Program-made: the position numbers and the translations under genes | In this document: positions 53,583 to 63,937 of the stretch, piece by piece | Position numbering within the stretch: the stretch's first letter is position 1 | Layout: each line of letters opens with the position of its first letter | The notes under the pieces: model-generated | What the model saw: the letters and a program-made list of their open reading frames with translations, nothing else | Databases searched by the model: none | Told to the model about the DNA's origin: nothing | From: Triparma columacea | Lineage: Eukaryota; Sar; Bolidophyceae; Parmales; Triparmaceae | DNA length: 64,000 nt | Direction of reading: 5' to 3' | NCBI GenBank assembly: GCA_030267965.1 | Contig: BRYA01000238.1 | Span: 20,011-84,010, forward strand

Positions 53583-56500
53583 ATGGGAAATTCCTGTGGG
53601 GCGGCTAGTGTCGGGGATGGGAACAGATATGCTGCTGGTAGAAATGATGGACCGTCGCCACTGACCAAATCGCAGATTCAGGCGCGCATAGTGTGCTCCG
53701 AAAATGCCGAGAAAATGGAGGTTGAATGCAAGGACTGCAAATTTACCATTGTCCATGCCCACCTCTCGCAGAGGGGGTACTATCCTCATGATCTGAACAA
53801 GGCGAACCAGGACGCGTTCTGCTCCCACCCCTTATACAACGGCGAGAAGAACGTGGGCCTGTGGGGCGTTTTTGATGGTCACGGCAGTGTGGGGGATCAC
53901 GTTAGCACCTTTGCCAAGATTGGGATTCCAAAGCACCTGAAGGCGATTCTGAAGAAGGACGGGCCCGCGAGTGGCAAGATCAAAGACGCTACGGAGGAAG
54001 ACATAATGACCTCCACCCACAAGGCCTTCGTGGAGACGAATAGGGAGTGCGGCAAGCAGAACTTTGACAGGTGCGGCGAGCGAAGCGAGTCGCGGAAACG
54101 GCGAGCGAAGCGAGTGGCGGAAACGGTTGCGCAAAGGCATTATAGACGGCACGTCACTTCAAGGGCAAACACACATTATGAACTATATTTACTAACTTCT
54201 GCAACTTTGCTCTTCCCGCTCGCAGCAACCTGAGTGGAACCACAGCCATTACTGTTATGGTCAGGAACAACATCATGTTTGTCAACAACGTGGGGGATAG
54301 TAGGGCTGTGGTTGCGGTCAAAACTCCCTCTGGTGGTCTCAAAGCGGAGCACCTCAGTATCGATCAGACTCCATTTAGGAAGGACGAGAGGGAAAGGGTC
54401 AAGAAGTGTGGGGCTGTAGTTATGACAATCGACCAGATTGAGGGCCTCGAACCCATCCACGAGAACTGGGGTATAAATCTAGGAGAGGAAGTTGACGAGT
54501 CCGGCGATCCTCCGAGGGTATGGGAGAGTAATATGCAAAGACCCGGCTGCGCTTTCACCCGTTCCATCGGCGACCACGTCGCTGAGAAGATTGGCGTCTT
54601 CGCCGAGCCCGAGCCACTCATACGGGCGATCGACGACGAAACAGCCTTCGTCGTTATAGCGAGCGACGGAGTCTGGGAGTTTTTAACCTCCCAGTCCGTC
54701 GTAGACATGGTGAACAAATTTTCAGGCCCCAACGGACCCCTTGACGCCTGCAAGGCCGTCGTCGCCGAGTCGTACAGGCTCTGGCTCCAGTACGAGGTCC
54801 GAACAGACGACATAACCATGATCACCCTCAGGATCGACGACTACAAGGAGTTAGATGGCAGCGAGGGCATTAGTTCAAGCAGCAGCAAGGTCAGCGCTCG
54901 CAGGACCATCAGGGGCCAGAAGACCATTATGATCCAGGAGAGCGCGTCCTCCGGCAACGTTCAGAGGCCCGTTAGGAGGCAGATGAGCAAAGCCAAGAGA
55001 AGGATGATTGCAGAGAGGAGGAGTACTGAGGTCAACTCCGCCATGGACAAGTTTGTGTTGGAGGAGCATGCCAAGCCCAAGACGGAAGAAGAGACGGCAA
55101 GGATAGGGCAGCACATACAGGTGAGTGGTGCGGCGAGCGAAGGCGGCGAGCGAAGCGAGTCGCGAAGAGGGGGTCTTGTGTTAGTGGATATGGGGGGTGT
55201 TGAGCGCACCTCTCCGCCTTGCCCATTCTTACCCCCGCCTTGCCCATTCTTACCCCCCCCCCCCCCTCCCCCCCTTCCCCCCCCAGTCCAACTTTTTGTT
55301 CCTCCACATGACTGCCAAGCAGAAGGCCAGCGCCATTAGCTGCATGGAGAAGATCGATGTCTCCGCCGGGGACGTCATCATCAAGCAGGGGGACGCTGGC
55401 GACAAGTTCTACATCGTTGACAGCGGAACCTACGACGTCGGCGTCAGGAACGAGGACGGCGTGGTCATGACCGTGTTGACATACGAAAACCCGGGAAGCG
55501 CCTTTGGAGAACTGAGTTTGATGTACGGAAAGCCCAGGGCGGCGACAGTCACTGCGACGAGTGGTGGACAGTTGTGGGCGATTAACAGGTGAGCGACGAG
55601 CGAAGCGAGTCGCGAAGAGGGGGTCTTGTGTTAGTGGATATGGGGGTGTTGAGTGCACTCCTCGCCTTGCCCATTCTTACCCCCGCCTTGCCCATTCATT
55701 CTTACCCCCCCTCCCCCCCCCCCTCCCCACAGGATCGCATTCAGGAGCTGCATGATGAAGAGGAACACCGCGATGGACCTCATAAGCATCCTCAAGAAGG
55801 TGGACATCCTCAAGCCCCTGACCATCCCCCAGCTCCAGAGGCTCAGCGACTGCATGGCTGAGGAGACCAGGGAGGAGAACGACGTCGTCATCAAGCAGGG
55901 GGAGACCGGGGAGAGGATCTACATCGTGGAGGAGGGAGAGCTCATCGTTACCCAGAAGGACGAAGACAGCGGCGCAGAGAGGGAGATGATGAAGCTCAAG
56001 AAGAACGACTACTTTGGGGAGAGGGCACTCATGTACAACGAGGAGAGGTCCGCGACCGTCGTCGCGTGCACCGAGGTTAAGCTGTTGACGTGCAACAGGC
56101 AGGCGTTCGAGGAGGTCGTCGGCGACCTCAAGCTCATCATCGCCAAGGACCAGAAGTCCAGGGAGAGCAGGATCCAGAGGATGAGCACGTACAGGGTTAA
56201 CGCCAACATCGAGAAGGTCAAGGTCCTGAGGGGGGCGGACAGGGACATGTTCACGGTCAAGCTCGCGATCGGGGACGGGGACGGGAACCTGGACACGGAG
56301 CAGGCCATCTGCGGGAGCTTCAATTTGACCAAGGGCAAGATGCCCGTCATGTACGGCATGAAGGCGTTTAATAAGGCAGCAGTTATGAAGAGCGGAGCGG
56401 GGGGGGGGTTGGAGCACGAGAGGAAGATTCTGGGCAGGTGGGTTTGGGGCGGCGAGCGAAGCGAGGGCGACGAGCGAAGCGAGTTGCGGAAGGGCGGCGA

Positions 56501-57406
56501 GCGAAGCGAGTCGCGGAAGGGGATTAAGAAGGAGGAGGAGGTGCTTTTCCTAGGTGGTTGTGCAGTAGTTCTTTAACTAACCCCCTCCTTCCCCCCTCCC
56601 CCCTCAGTTTCGACGGTCAGTCAGCATACCTCCCAATCCTCCTGGGAACGTTCCAAACGAAGATCTGCTGTTTCTCCGTCTACCAGCAGCCCCTAACAAT
56701 AGACCTCGGTCAAATAATGGGTGACGAAACCACAAAAATATCAGAGGACGACTGCAAGTTCTTCATCTCCGGAATTGCATTAGGGCTGGGATTCCTGCAG
56801 AAGGAGGGGTACATGATAAGGATGGTTAACCCGAGCAGTGTACTTATCACACAGAACGGGTACCCTGTATTAAGCGATCTGAGCAAGTGCAAGAAGCTAA
56901 CCGGGCAGAGGAGCTTCACAATGTGCGGAGAGCAGAGTTACATGGCCCCTGAGATGATAACCGGCGAGGGTTACGACTTCGCGGTGGACATGTGGAGTTT
57001 GGGGGTCCTAAGTTACGAGATGATTATTGGGCGTAACCCCTTCGGTACTGGTGAGACGGGCGAGACCCAGGTGTACCAGAGCATATCATCCTGGAGTGAC
57101 GGTGGTTTCGGTTCTGACTCCAAGTCCGTAGAAGTATCCGTAGACTGCATCGAGTGCGTCGACTGCCTCATGGCTCGGGACCCCAAGAAAAGGCTGGGGA
57201 GCAACGGGATCCACGACGTTAAGGGGTGCGACTGGTTGATGGACGTACACTGGGAGAACATGGGTAAGCAGGCGCTGGAAAGCCCGGTTGAGGAAATGTG
57301 CAGGACGGCGCTTTACCAGGATAACAATAAACCGGGCGTGGAGAGATTCATGCAGGAGGTGGAGAAGGGGGAGGAGATTGATGACGCAGCGTTTAAGGGA
57401 TTCTAG
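53583..57406 (+). CDS. PP2C phosphatase - two cNMP-binding domains - PKG-like kinase fusion
   Basis: Five exons (53583-54070, 54226-55120, 55287-55588, 55733-56437, 56608-57406) join in frame to 1062 residues. The start MGNSCGAAS carries an N-myristoylation/palmitoylation signal. The PP2C domain has NQDAF, GVFDGHGSVGDHVS, VNNVGDSRAVV, FTRSIGDHVAEKIGV and VIASDGVWEFL. Two cyclic-nucleotide domains follow, with phosphate-binding cassettes GSAFGELSLMYGKPRAATV and YFGERALMYNEERSATVV. The kinase retains the VAIK lysine (YGMKAF, ~770), helix-C Glu (EHERKIL), MAPEM and DMWSLGVLSYEM. The catalytic HRD loop reads IRMVNPSSVL and DFG reads SDL. The same order is known in plant PKG (At2g20050 type), which also lacks a normal HRD. 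It probably couples cyclic nucleotides to dephosphorylation at membranes. Four introns contain introner-like sequence. Confidence 0.9.
54071..54225 (+). repeat. Intron with two GAGCGAAGCGAG boxes
   Basis: Intron 1 of the phosphatase-kinase gene starts GTGCGGCGAGCGAAGCGAG and repeats the box 28 bp later (units end GGAAACG). It lacks the GTCTTGTGTTAGTGG part of the core, so it is a diverged or partial relative. Confidence 0.7.
55121..55286 (+). mobile_element. Introner-like element, sense copy A (intron 2)
   Basis: The core at 55144-55219 is nearly identical to the dynein intron copy, with one extra G in the G run. Downstream there is a tandem CCGCCTTGCCCATTCTTACC unit (two copies) and a C-rich acceptor. 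Upstream a partial second GCGAGCGAA is present. Confidence 0.85.
55589..55732 (+). mobile_element. Introner-like element, sense copy B (intron 3)
   Basis: The core at about 55596-55665 matches copy A and the dynein copy with few differences (GAGTGCACTCC instead of GAGCGCACC). It is followed by the same GCCTTGCCCATTCTTACC repeat and C-rich acceptor as copy A. Confidence 0.85.
56438..56607 (+). repeat. Intron with three GAGCGAAGCGAG boxes
   Basis: Intron 4 of the phosphatase-kinase gene (GTGGGT donor) contains three copies of GAGCGAAGCGAG within about 65 bp (56454-56510), each followed by a GGAAGG-like spacer. A further single box lies at about 57415, nine bases after the stop codon. Confidence 0.75.
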
Positions 57407-57700
57407 GGGGAAGGCGAGCGAAGCGAGCCGTGGGGGGGGATTGGGGGGGGGATTGAAAGGGGGGGGGGGAAATGAATAGACACACCAATGACTGTTCTAT
57501 AAAAAAGGGTGTTGGCATTGTTCTTCTTTTTAAGCTAACCATGTGCAAGTAGCCTCTTGTGCACGGGAATGACGTTCGCCCCTTTCAATGAACGTAAAAG
57601 CCCACACTATTGATAGCGTTCCTCCAGAGTTAAAAAAGTCTTCCCCTCCCCCCCCCCTCAAACCTCCCCTTAAAATCCTCCCTCTAACCTTCCTTCCCCC
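57407..57700. other. Convergent 3' region
   Basis: 294 bp between the phosphatase-kinase stop and the mL53 stop. It contains one GAGCGAAGCGAG box (about 57415), G-rich runs and an AT-rich stretch near 57490-57535. No gene is seen. Confidence 0.5.
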
Positions 57701-58069
57701 TCACTCCACAGACTTCCCCTGTTTCTCATAGTCGAATTCGATATCCTCAGCCCTCCTAAAAACCTCATCCTCAATTTCCCCTACCTTCCCCTTCCACCCC
57801 TTAAGTTCCATAACGTCCCCGTTAACGAACGTAACCTTTACGTTACCACCCTCACCCTCCCATACCCTGTTGTGTACGTCTCTGGTTATTTGGAGGGATG
57901 GGTTTGAGACTTTGTAACGGGGGGCACCTAAACGACTCTCGAATTCACGAACACCACGGGAGTGTTTAGGGTCGGAGGGGGAGGGGAGGAAGGGGTTGTA
58001 GGATATTTTTACGGATGATATGTACTTTATTAAACGGGTTGACACTGTCTTTGAAGGCCAGTGAGGCAT
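57701..58069 (-). CDS. MRPL53: Mitochondrial large-subunit ribosomal protein mL53
   Basis: A single exon encodes 122 residues. The N-terminal block SVKISYNPF followed by HSRGVREFESRL matches the mL53 (yeast MRPL44) pattern of a V-x-F/Y-NPF strand and helix in a thioredoxin-like fold. The next strands are NPSLQITRDV and NVKVTFVNGDVMELKG, then a helical Glu-rich tail. Length and motif order fit the family; sequence conservation in mL53 is low, so the call is probable, not certain. Confidence 0.7.
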   Translation of the reverse strand: MPHWPSKTVSTRLIKYISSVKISYNPFLPSPSDPKHSRGVREFESRLGAPRYKVSNPSLQITRDVHNRVWEGEGGNVKVTFVNGDVMELKGWKGKVGEIEDEVFRRAEDIEFDYEKQGKSVE

Positions 58070-59119
58070 TGTGAGGGTAGGAGGAGAGGGGGGGGATGGA
58101 GAGGTGGAAGGAGAAGGAGGATAGAGTTGAAAGCTTCTGTTGGGGTTACGTTTGGGGTAGCGTTGATCTGTTATTTGTTTTGTTGTTAATTGAAGTTCTA
58201 AGTGAGAGGAGAAGGAAGTGGAGGAAGGTGTAAGTATAGGGAAGGAAGGAGGACGAGCGACGGGGGGTATGGTGTATTTAGGTTTATTTAGGTGTATTTA
58301 GATGTATATCCAAGATGTATATAGGTATATATGTGATGTGTTATGATGATTATGTTTGATTTGGGCGTAAATGTGTATAAATGGGTGGAGTATGACTCAC
58401 CACCAAGTTTGGCCTTTTTTTGGCCACTTTCTCGTCTTCTTTCGCCCTTTTCTCCCCACACCCCAGGATTCCGAGGCCTAAATTTTCAGGCCTTTCTCCT
58501 CATAGTTTTGTGTAAGATTTTTGGACATAGATTTACATATTATATCGATTTAGAAGTACGAGTAGCTATCATATAGTATATTATACACACACACTAAATA
58601 ATATAGAAGATATCGTCAATTTTAGCCACTAAAATGCCATGTCAGCAGATCCACGACCTAGGAGGAGGATGGGGAACTGGGGGATCTGGGGGATATCTTC
58701 TTTGTTTATGCATTAATAAGTGCGCGTGTTGGATATTTAGGGAACTATATATATGAATATGGGTGTGTGTGTGTATGTGTACTCATAACACACACTACAC
58801 ACACATACACCCCCCCCACACCATTGTTCGTCGGTTCACCCCCCCAAAGATCCTTCATTTATTTTCAACACAAACACATAATCTCATCAACCATCATCTC
58901 ACCCTCTACACCCCCCCCTTCCCCTCCCCCCCCCCCACTCTCCCCCCCCTTAATACCCCCAATCACCCAAATAATCACACCCACAGCACCCACAAATCCA
59001 CGCCCCAAAAGCCTTCCAAAACCCACAAGCAAAAAAGCAAGCACTAGTAAGCAGCACCTGCAGGAACACCCCAGCACACCAACCACATAATCAAATAGCA
59101 ACCCCCCCAATAAATCAAA
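58070..59119. promoter_or_regulatory. Divergent intergenic region with TATA-like and CA/TG repeats
   Basis: 1050 bp between mL53 (minus) and the small membrane-protein gene (plus). It includes AT-rich sequence with GTATTTAGGTGTATTTAG repeats (58265-58310), ATATATAT at 58748, then a TG-rich run (58761-58777) followed by a CA-rich run (58787-58810) that could pair as a hairpin. The segment 58810-59000 is C-rich. No supported gene. Confidence 0.5.
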
Positions 59120-59596
59120 ATGTCTAAAGAAGGAATTGAGCTCGCGGAGATCAACGTAAAGTCCGGCAGTGCCGCTGGCAAGGATTCCCGTTCCTTCCGT
59201 CCCAACACCCTCGCCGAGATCAACGCCTCCACAAACTACCAGCCCCTAACCGTCGACATGTGCGGCTCAACCTGGGGCGTCGGCTGCGGCAACTCCGTCG
59301 AGGACATTGGCATCATCTCCAGCTGCTACATCACCTTATGGTCACTGCTAGTCGCGCTTTACTCGCTACTGCTTAAGGCGGTCATCGACACGGACGATCA
59401 GAGCACCGCGCTCTTCACCTTCCTGTTCTTCGGGGTTATCTTCGTGGTCATGGTAGGAGGAGCCGTTTACACCGGACAACTGGAGCAAGTACGCTTGAAG
59501 AAGGCGAGGGCGGCAAGGAGGAAAGCTGCACTTGCGAAGGAACAAGGGAAGAACGTGGAGGAAGTCGGGGACGACGAGGTTGGGGCGGACGAGTAA
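59120..59596 (+). CDS. Small membrane protein, 158 aa, unknown
   Basis: An intronless gene with a CA-rich, A-rich leader. The N-terminal 50 residues are soluble, then DMCGSTWGVGCGNSVEDIG leads into two hydrophobic segments (CYITLWSLLVALYSLLLKAV and FTFLFFGVIFVVMVGGAVYT). The C-terminal tail is basic (RLKKARAARRKAAL) then acidic. No family recognised; the four closely spaced Cys before the membrane could form disulfides. Confidence 0.75.
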   Translation: MSKEGIELAEINVKSGSAAGKDSRSFRPNTLAEINASTNYQPLTVDMCGSTWGVGCGNSVEDIGIISSCYITLWSLLVALYSLLLKAVIDTDDQSTALFTFLFFGVIFVVMVGGAVYTGQLEQVRLKKARAARRKAALAKEQGKNVEEVGDDEVGADE

Positions 59597-59899
59597 CCCT
59601 TTTTGAAGGGGGGGGGAGGGGGGAGAGGGACTAAGAAAAGGGTTGAAAAAACAATAATGAGAAAAAAAGAAAAAAAAGGGAGAGGGGGGGAGATGAGGTT
59701 ACCTAGGAGATGATCACCAAACCCATACGTGTATGGAGTTTCGGGGATGAGGGGGGGGGGGGAAGTTCGAGCTACATTTTGCTTCAGCAAGTGGAGACTG
59801 CGAGGTCTTGGCTAAAGTTTAGAATGTTATGCTTTTTAATTACTCCAACAAAACAAATTATTATCTACACTAATCCTTTCTCTCTGTGTATGTGTTGTT
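59597..59899. other. Convergent intergenic region
   Basis: 303 bp between two 3' ends, with G-rich and A-rich homopolymers (for example 59750-59762). No gene or structured element seen. Confidence 0.5.
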
Positions 59900-61692
59900 C
59901 TAAAGTTTCCGAAGTTTAGCCACGAAAAAACCAATCCCGTCCCCCTCCTCCCCTTCCTCCATCCAGTCGAACCTTCTAACCATCCTCCTTTCCGATAAGT
60001 CAAGTCCCGCACCCCCTATACCTTCCCTCCCATGTTCAACCCCAACATCGATAACCTCGAAACCATACTCATCTCTAATCCTCTTAACAGCAACCTCGTT
60101 CTCGTTAGGGTTCCAAGTGCACGTACTCCATGTCATAATCCCCCCCTCAACAAGCAGCCCAGCCGCAGCGTGCATGAAACCAGTCTGGTAACCCTCGTAA
60201 TCCCCCACCCCGTCAGCACTTGGAAGCTGGAGCCTTGGTCTTAGACCTAGAGCGGAGCATGGTGGGTCAAGTAGTATGTGTGTGAACGTTTTCGGCGGGT
60301 ATGGTTTCGCCTTATTAACAACCCCCATTTTGAACTCAGGTTCCTCGCAACCATCCTCACCAAGTAGTGCTTGACTATCACCTGCAAGTGTAACGACGTT
60401 TTCGAAGCCAGCCCTATCTAACATGTCCCTAACCCCAACCATTTTCTTCGTGCTCCTATCTACGCAAGTAAGCACACCTGGTTGTTTTAAATGCCCTAAG
60501 TCACGGAGGATGCAGGAGAGGTGGTTCGTCTTACCTCCTGGGGCGCAGCACATGTCTAGGACACGAGGGGTTGGGGAGTGAGGGGTTAAGGATGAGAGGA
60601 GGGAGACGGGGGGGAGGAGGGAGGGGAGGTTCTTAAAGGGGGGGGTTGGAAGGGGAGGGGAGAGGGGAAAGGGGGGGTTAGGAAGGGGGGAGATGAAAGA
60701 GACGCCAAACGATTGTAACACCCCCAACGGAGTTGGGTCTTTCATTTTTGCTCTCACCTGCATGAACCACTTCCCCTCCATCCCAATATCGTGTAGTCCC
60801 ACCCCTTTCCTCCCGCTCGCCAGTTCCACCATTTCCACCCCCACCCCATGGTTCTCGTTGAAGAGTGCCCCCGCTTTGGGGACTAGGGATTTGCCTTTGC
60901 CGATGAAGAGGAGGTGACCCTTGAAGGAGGAGAGCTTACAACCGCGATTGTTCGCCTTCTTGCCACCACGCTTGCTGCCCTTCACGTCACCTATATCAAC
61001 CTGAAGGGGTGGGAGTGAAGGAGATTAGCTTATAAGACGGGGGGAGATCTCTCGCCTCGAAACACGCTTCCCGTTGCACTTAGCGTGAAACACACTTGGC
61101 CGGCGCTCCCCCTCCCCCCCCCCCCCACACCCCCAAAACACCTCACCTCAAAGTTGCCGGTAACGTCCCCCCAAACCTCGAGTTCCGTGTCCATCCTGAT
61201 GTCCCCGCTCGCGCAAATCACCCCAGGCTTGAACACGTCAGCTCCTCGTAGGAGAGCCTCGGCGCAGACGCGGTCGACTATTACGCAGGGGGATGAAGAG
61301 GGGGAGGGAGGGAAAGGGGGAGAGGAACAGGGGGGGTGGGGGAAGGAATAACAGGAGGGGAGGGAGGGGAGGGGGATTAGGGTGGAGGCTATTGAATTTG
61401 GGAGGTCTGGGGGGGAGGCAGGGGGGGAACCTGGGGGGGATGATAAAGGAGCAACACGACGGAAGATTGAGGAGGTAGGTGCAGTATGGTAGCCTGAGGA
61501 AAGAGCATTTATTTGCTTTTCAGAGAACCACTCGCGGAGATGAAGTAAAAGTGATGGAGATATTGATGTTCGATATTCATTATATGGGTGACATATGTAC
61601 TGGGGTTTAGTAGGAGAGGAGATATGAGAAGTGGAGGGAGATGCGGAGGGAGAGGTGGAGGGAGAGGTGGAGGGAGAGGTGGAGGGAGGCAT
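59900..61692 (-). CDS. NSUN6: NSUN6-like tRNA/RNA cytosine-5 methyltransferase with PUA domain
   Basis: Two exons (61692-61147 and 61000-59900, phase 0) encode 548 residues. The start ATG at 61692 precedes a PSTSPSTSPS leader. A PUA RNA-binding domain, split by the intron, reads CVIVDRVCAEALLRGADVFK, PGVICASGDI and later KGHLLFIGKGKSLVP. The Rossmann methyltransferase core has the SAM motif VLDMCCAPGGKTNHLSCIL, VDRSTKK, and both NSUN catalytic cysteines: ILLDPPCSALGLRPRL (motif IV) and TWSTCTWNPNENE (motif VI). Motif order and PUA insertion match NSUN6, which methylates C72 of tRNA-Cys and tRNA-Thr in animals; the target here is inferred. A Pro/Phe-rich insertion lies between PUA and core. 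Confidence 0.9.
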
Positions 61693-62450
61693 CGTCGCCT
61701 TATTGATTGCAGACAATGTGGGGCTAGCAGGGATTCTAAGATCAATTTAGACCCTTCTTAATTTCTTAATTACGGCCTTTTATTACGGCGTCAATCTATC
61801 GTCAATCTATGGCGATTGACAAAGAATGCCCAATAAATGGGAGAAAACTTTGTGGAACAGGGCTGGATCCGATGGATGGGCATGGATCGGAACGGCAGAA
61901 GGTGCCAACCTGACCTGGAAGGGCCAATCCTAAAGAGAGACACAGGGTCAACAGGCAGCAAATTGGACTTCTAATAGAAATAGGTGAGCCCGTAGAACAC
62001 TCAGACGACCGCTACCCACTTTATGTAGATACGGTCACCAATCAATCAAGAAAGCCAAAGTCTGTTTTGTTTGTTTGTTTGTGAAGCTGTTGTGGCACTT
62101 GGAGGCTTTAGTGTTGAGGGATACGTAGAGCGCGCACTGCACGATTAGTCGACGTCAATGTACCTGAATGCGAATTCTGCGCAGTCGACGAGTACGTTTG
62201 GGTTGCCTATGAAGCATTCCATTCAGTCTGCCATGCCCATATCATGCCGGAGCAGTAGTGTCCACACTCCCACAATCCACCTCACGCGACATCAAGTATG
62301 AGCCACGGCGTCAATCAATCTACATGAGATCAAACATGCGGCCTGCACAAATCATGCGTTCCCTGAATCAAATTATTCCCTCCTCACCCCCATCTCGCTT
62401 CCTTCCTTCCAGGCATTCTTGGTAGCTTTGAAACTCGCCAACACCCCTAA
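61693..62450. promoter_or_regulatory. Divergent intergenic region, compositionally unlike neighbours
   Basis: 758 bp between the NSUN6-like start and the last gene's start. Unlike most of the window it lacks G/C homopolymer runs. GTCAATCTA occurs three times near 61789-61808 and 62311, and GTCAAT...ATTGAC (61803-61819) can form a short hairpin. A TTTG repeat lies at 62068-62081. I found no RNA gene or coding exon. Confidence 0.5.
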
Positions 62451-63871
62451 ATGGCGGAGGTCTACGGGCAACTTGCCCCCACTCCCGGAACTTATGCCGA
62501 AATTGAGCCCTCAGAGGCTTCGGGCACATCATGTGAAAATAAGGAGCCTGAACAGGAAGTCACCACCACCTCCAAACCATACGGAAAGACCAAGGGGGAT
62601 GAGATTGCTTACTTGAAGGAGCTACTTGCCGTATTTAAGGCAAAAGACGAGGAGGCGAAGGCTGAAAGTGAGGCCAAAGAGGCTAAAATTGCCAAGCTCG
62701 AGGAGGAGGTGAGAGGGAGTCGTGTGGGGCTGGCGAGCGGGAAATTCGATCGTCGGCGAGGCTCAGAATTGCCTTTTAAATATGATCTGACACCTCCCCC
62801 GCCCCCCCTCCGCAACACCCTTCGCACCCTCGTCACTGATCGTCACTCTCTCATCCACCCTACCCTAACAGCTCTCTGCTGCCTTCGCAAAGGTAAAGGC
62901 CTTGACACCAAAGAAAGTCGCCCCCCATCCAGACGACGTCGACTTACCAGCAGTCCCCTGCGGAAAAAACGAGGCCAATTATTCCTTGAAACACGATGAA
63001 ATCGAAAAAGAGGTCGTTGAAATGGCGTCACAGTCTAAACTCGGAATGATCAATATGAGCAGGTACGCATGGGCAAAAAGGAAGGCACGCGATCCCTTCG
63101 ACGGCAACGCTTCGACTGACTCACCCAATTTGCTCGACTCGACGTACTCGCTTCGCACGCCGCCCCCCCCCCGCTTGCTTTGCCCGTCGCAGCAAGAACA
63201 TCGTGAAGGTTGAGTTGGGGCGGATGGTGCACGAAGAGAAGGACAAGGTCCTGGAGTACATAATGAAGGAATCCCATAGTGGGGAGTGGAAGAGGTGGAT
63301 TCTGGAGGACCACGAAGACTCAGGGTGAGAAAATCGAGAGAGATGATAATGAGCAAGATGTGAAAAGGACTCGACGCTCGGAAATTCACTAACCTTCTCT
63401 TTCCCACCCCTGCCCCCCCCTCCCCAGCTTCAAGACTGTCTACTGGGCCCTGCAGATCAAAGGTGGAAACATGGTGGTCAGCTACGTCCTCGACGTTAAA
63501 GCCGCGAACTCCTCAGACCCCACTGGACCCATTGCCATCGAGCTAAAGACAGTAGAAGTAAACAGCCTCAAGAAAGACACCTTGGACAAGTTCCTCAAGA
63601 TCAGGAGGAAATTCAAGGCGATCCCAAGAGTCGGGAAACTCGCAGGAGTTCTAAGGATCAAGGCGCACGAATTCGGACAGTCTCTGCTCATATTGTCTGG
63701 TACTGTCGAGGCAGACATAAATGAAACCAAGGAGGCTTTCAATTTCGGTTCTTTGAGGTTTAGTTTGAAGAGCAAGTCGAAGATCACAGTCAAGAGCCTT
63801 GCCAGGGCCGCAACGTTAAGGAGAACCACACTTTTCAACAATAATTCAATAGCACCCGAGGCAAGAAGCAG
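62451..63871 (+). CDS. Unknown gene, 3' part outside window
   Basis: Four exons are visible (62451-62708, 62872-63062, 63193-63324, 63428-63871), in phase, giving about 341 residues before a GTGAGA donor at 63872. The N-terminus is acidic/Thr-rich then a Lys/Glu coiled coil (AKDEEAKAESEAKEAKIAKL). A globular region follows: MVHEEKDKVLEYIMKE, EWKRWILEDHEDSGFKTVYW, VVSYVLDVKAANSSD and VLRIKAHEFGQSLLILSGTV. The pattern W..LEDHED.FK followed by a beta-rich stretch is reminiscent of START/lipid-transfer regions in stramenopile proteins, but this is weak. Exon 3's acceptor region is CTCGCTTCGC...CCGTCGCAG, an introner-like 3' end. Confidence 0.6.
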
Positions 63872-63933
63872 GTGAGACTGGACCATCTCCTTCCTCCCTT
63901 CGTCCGTCAATACACATCTTCAATCGCACTCAT

Positions 63934-63937
<4 letters not shown>

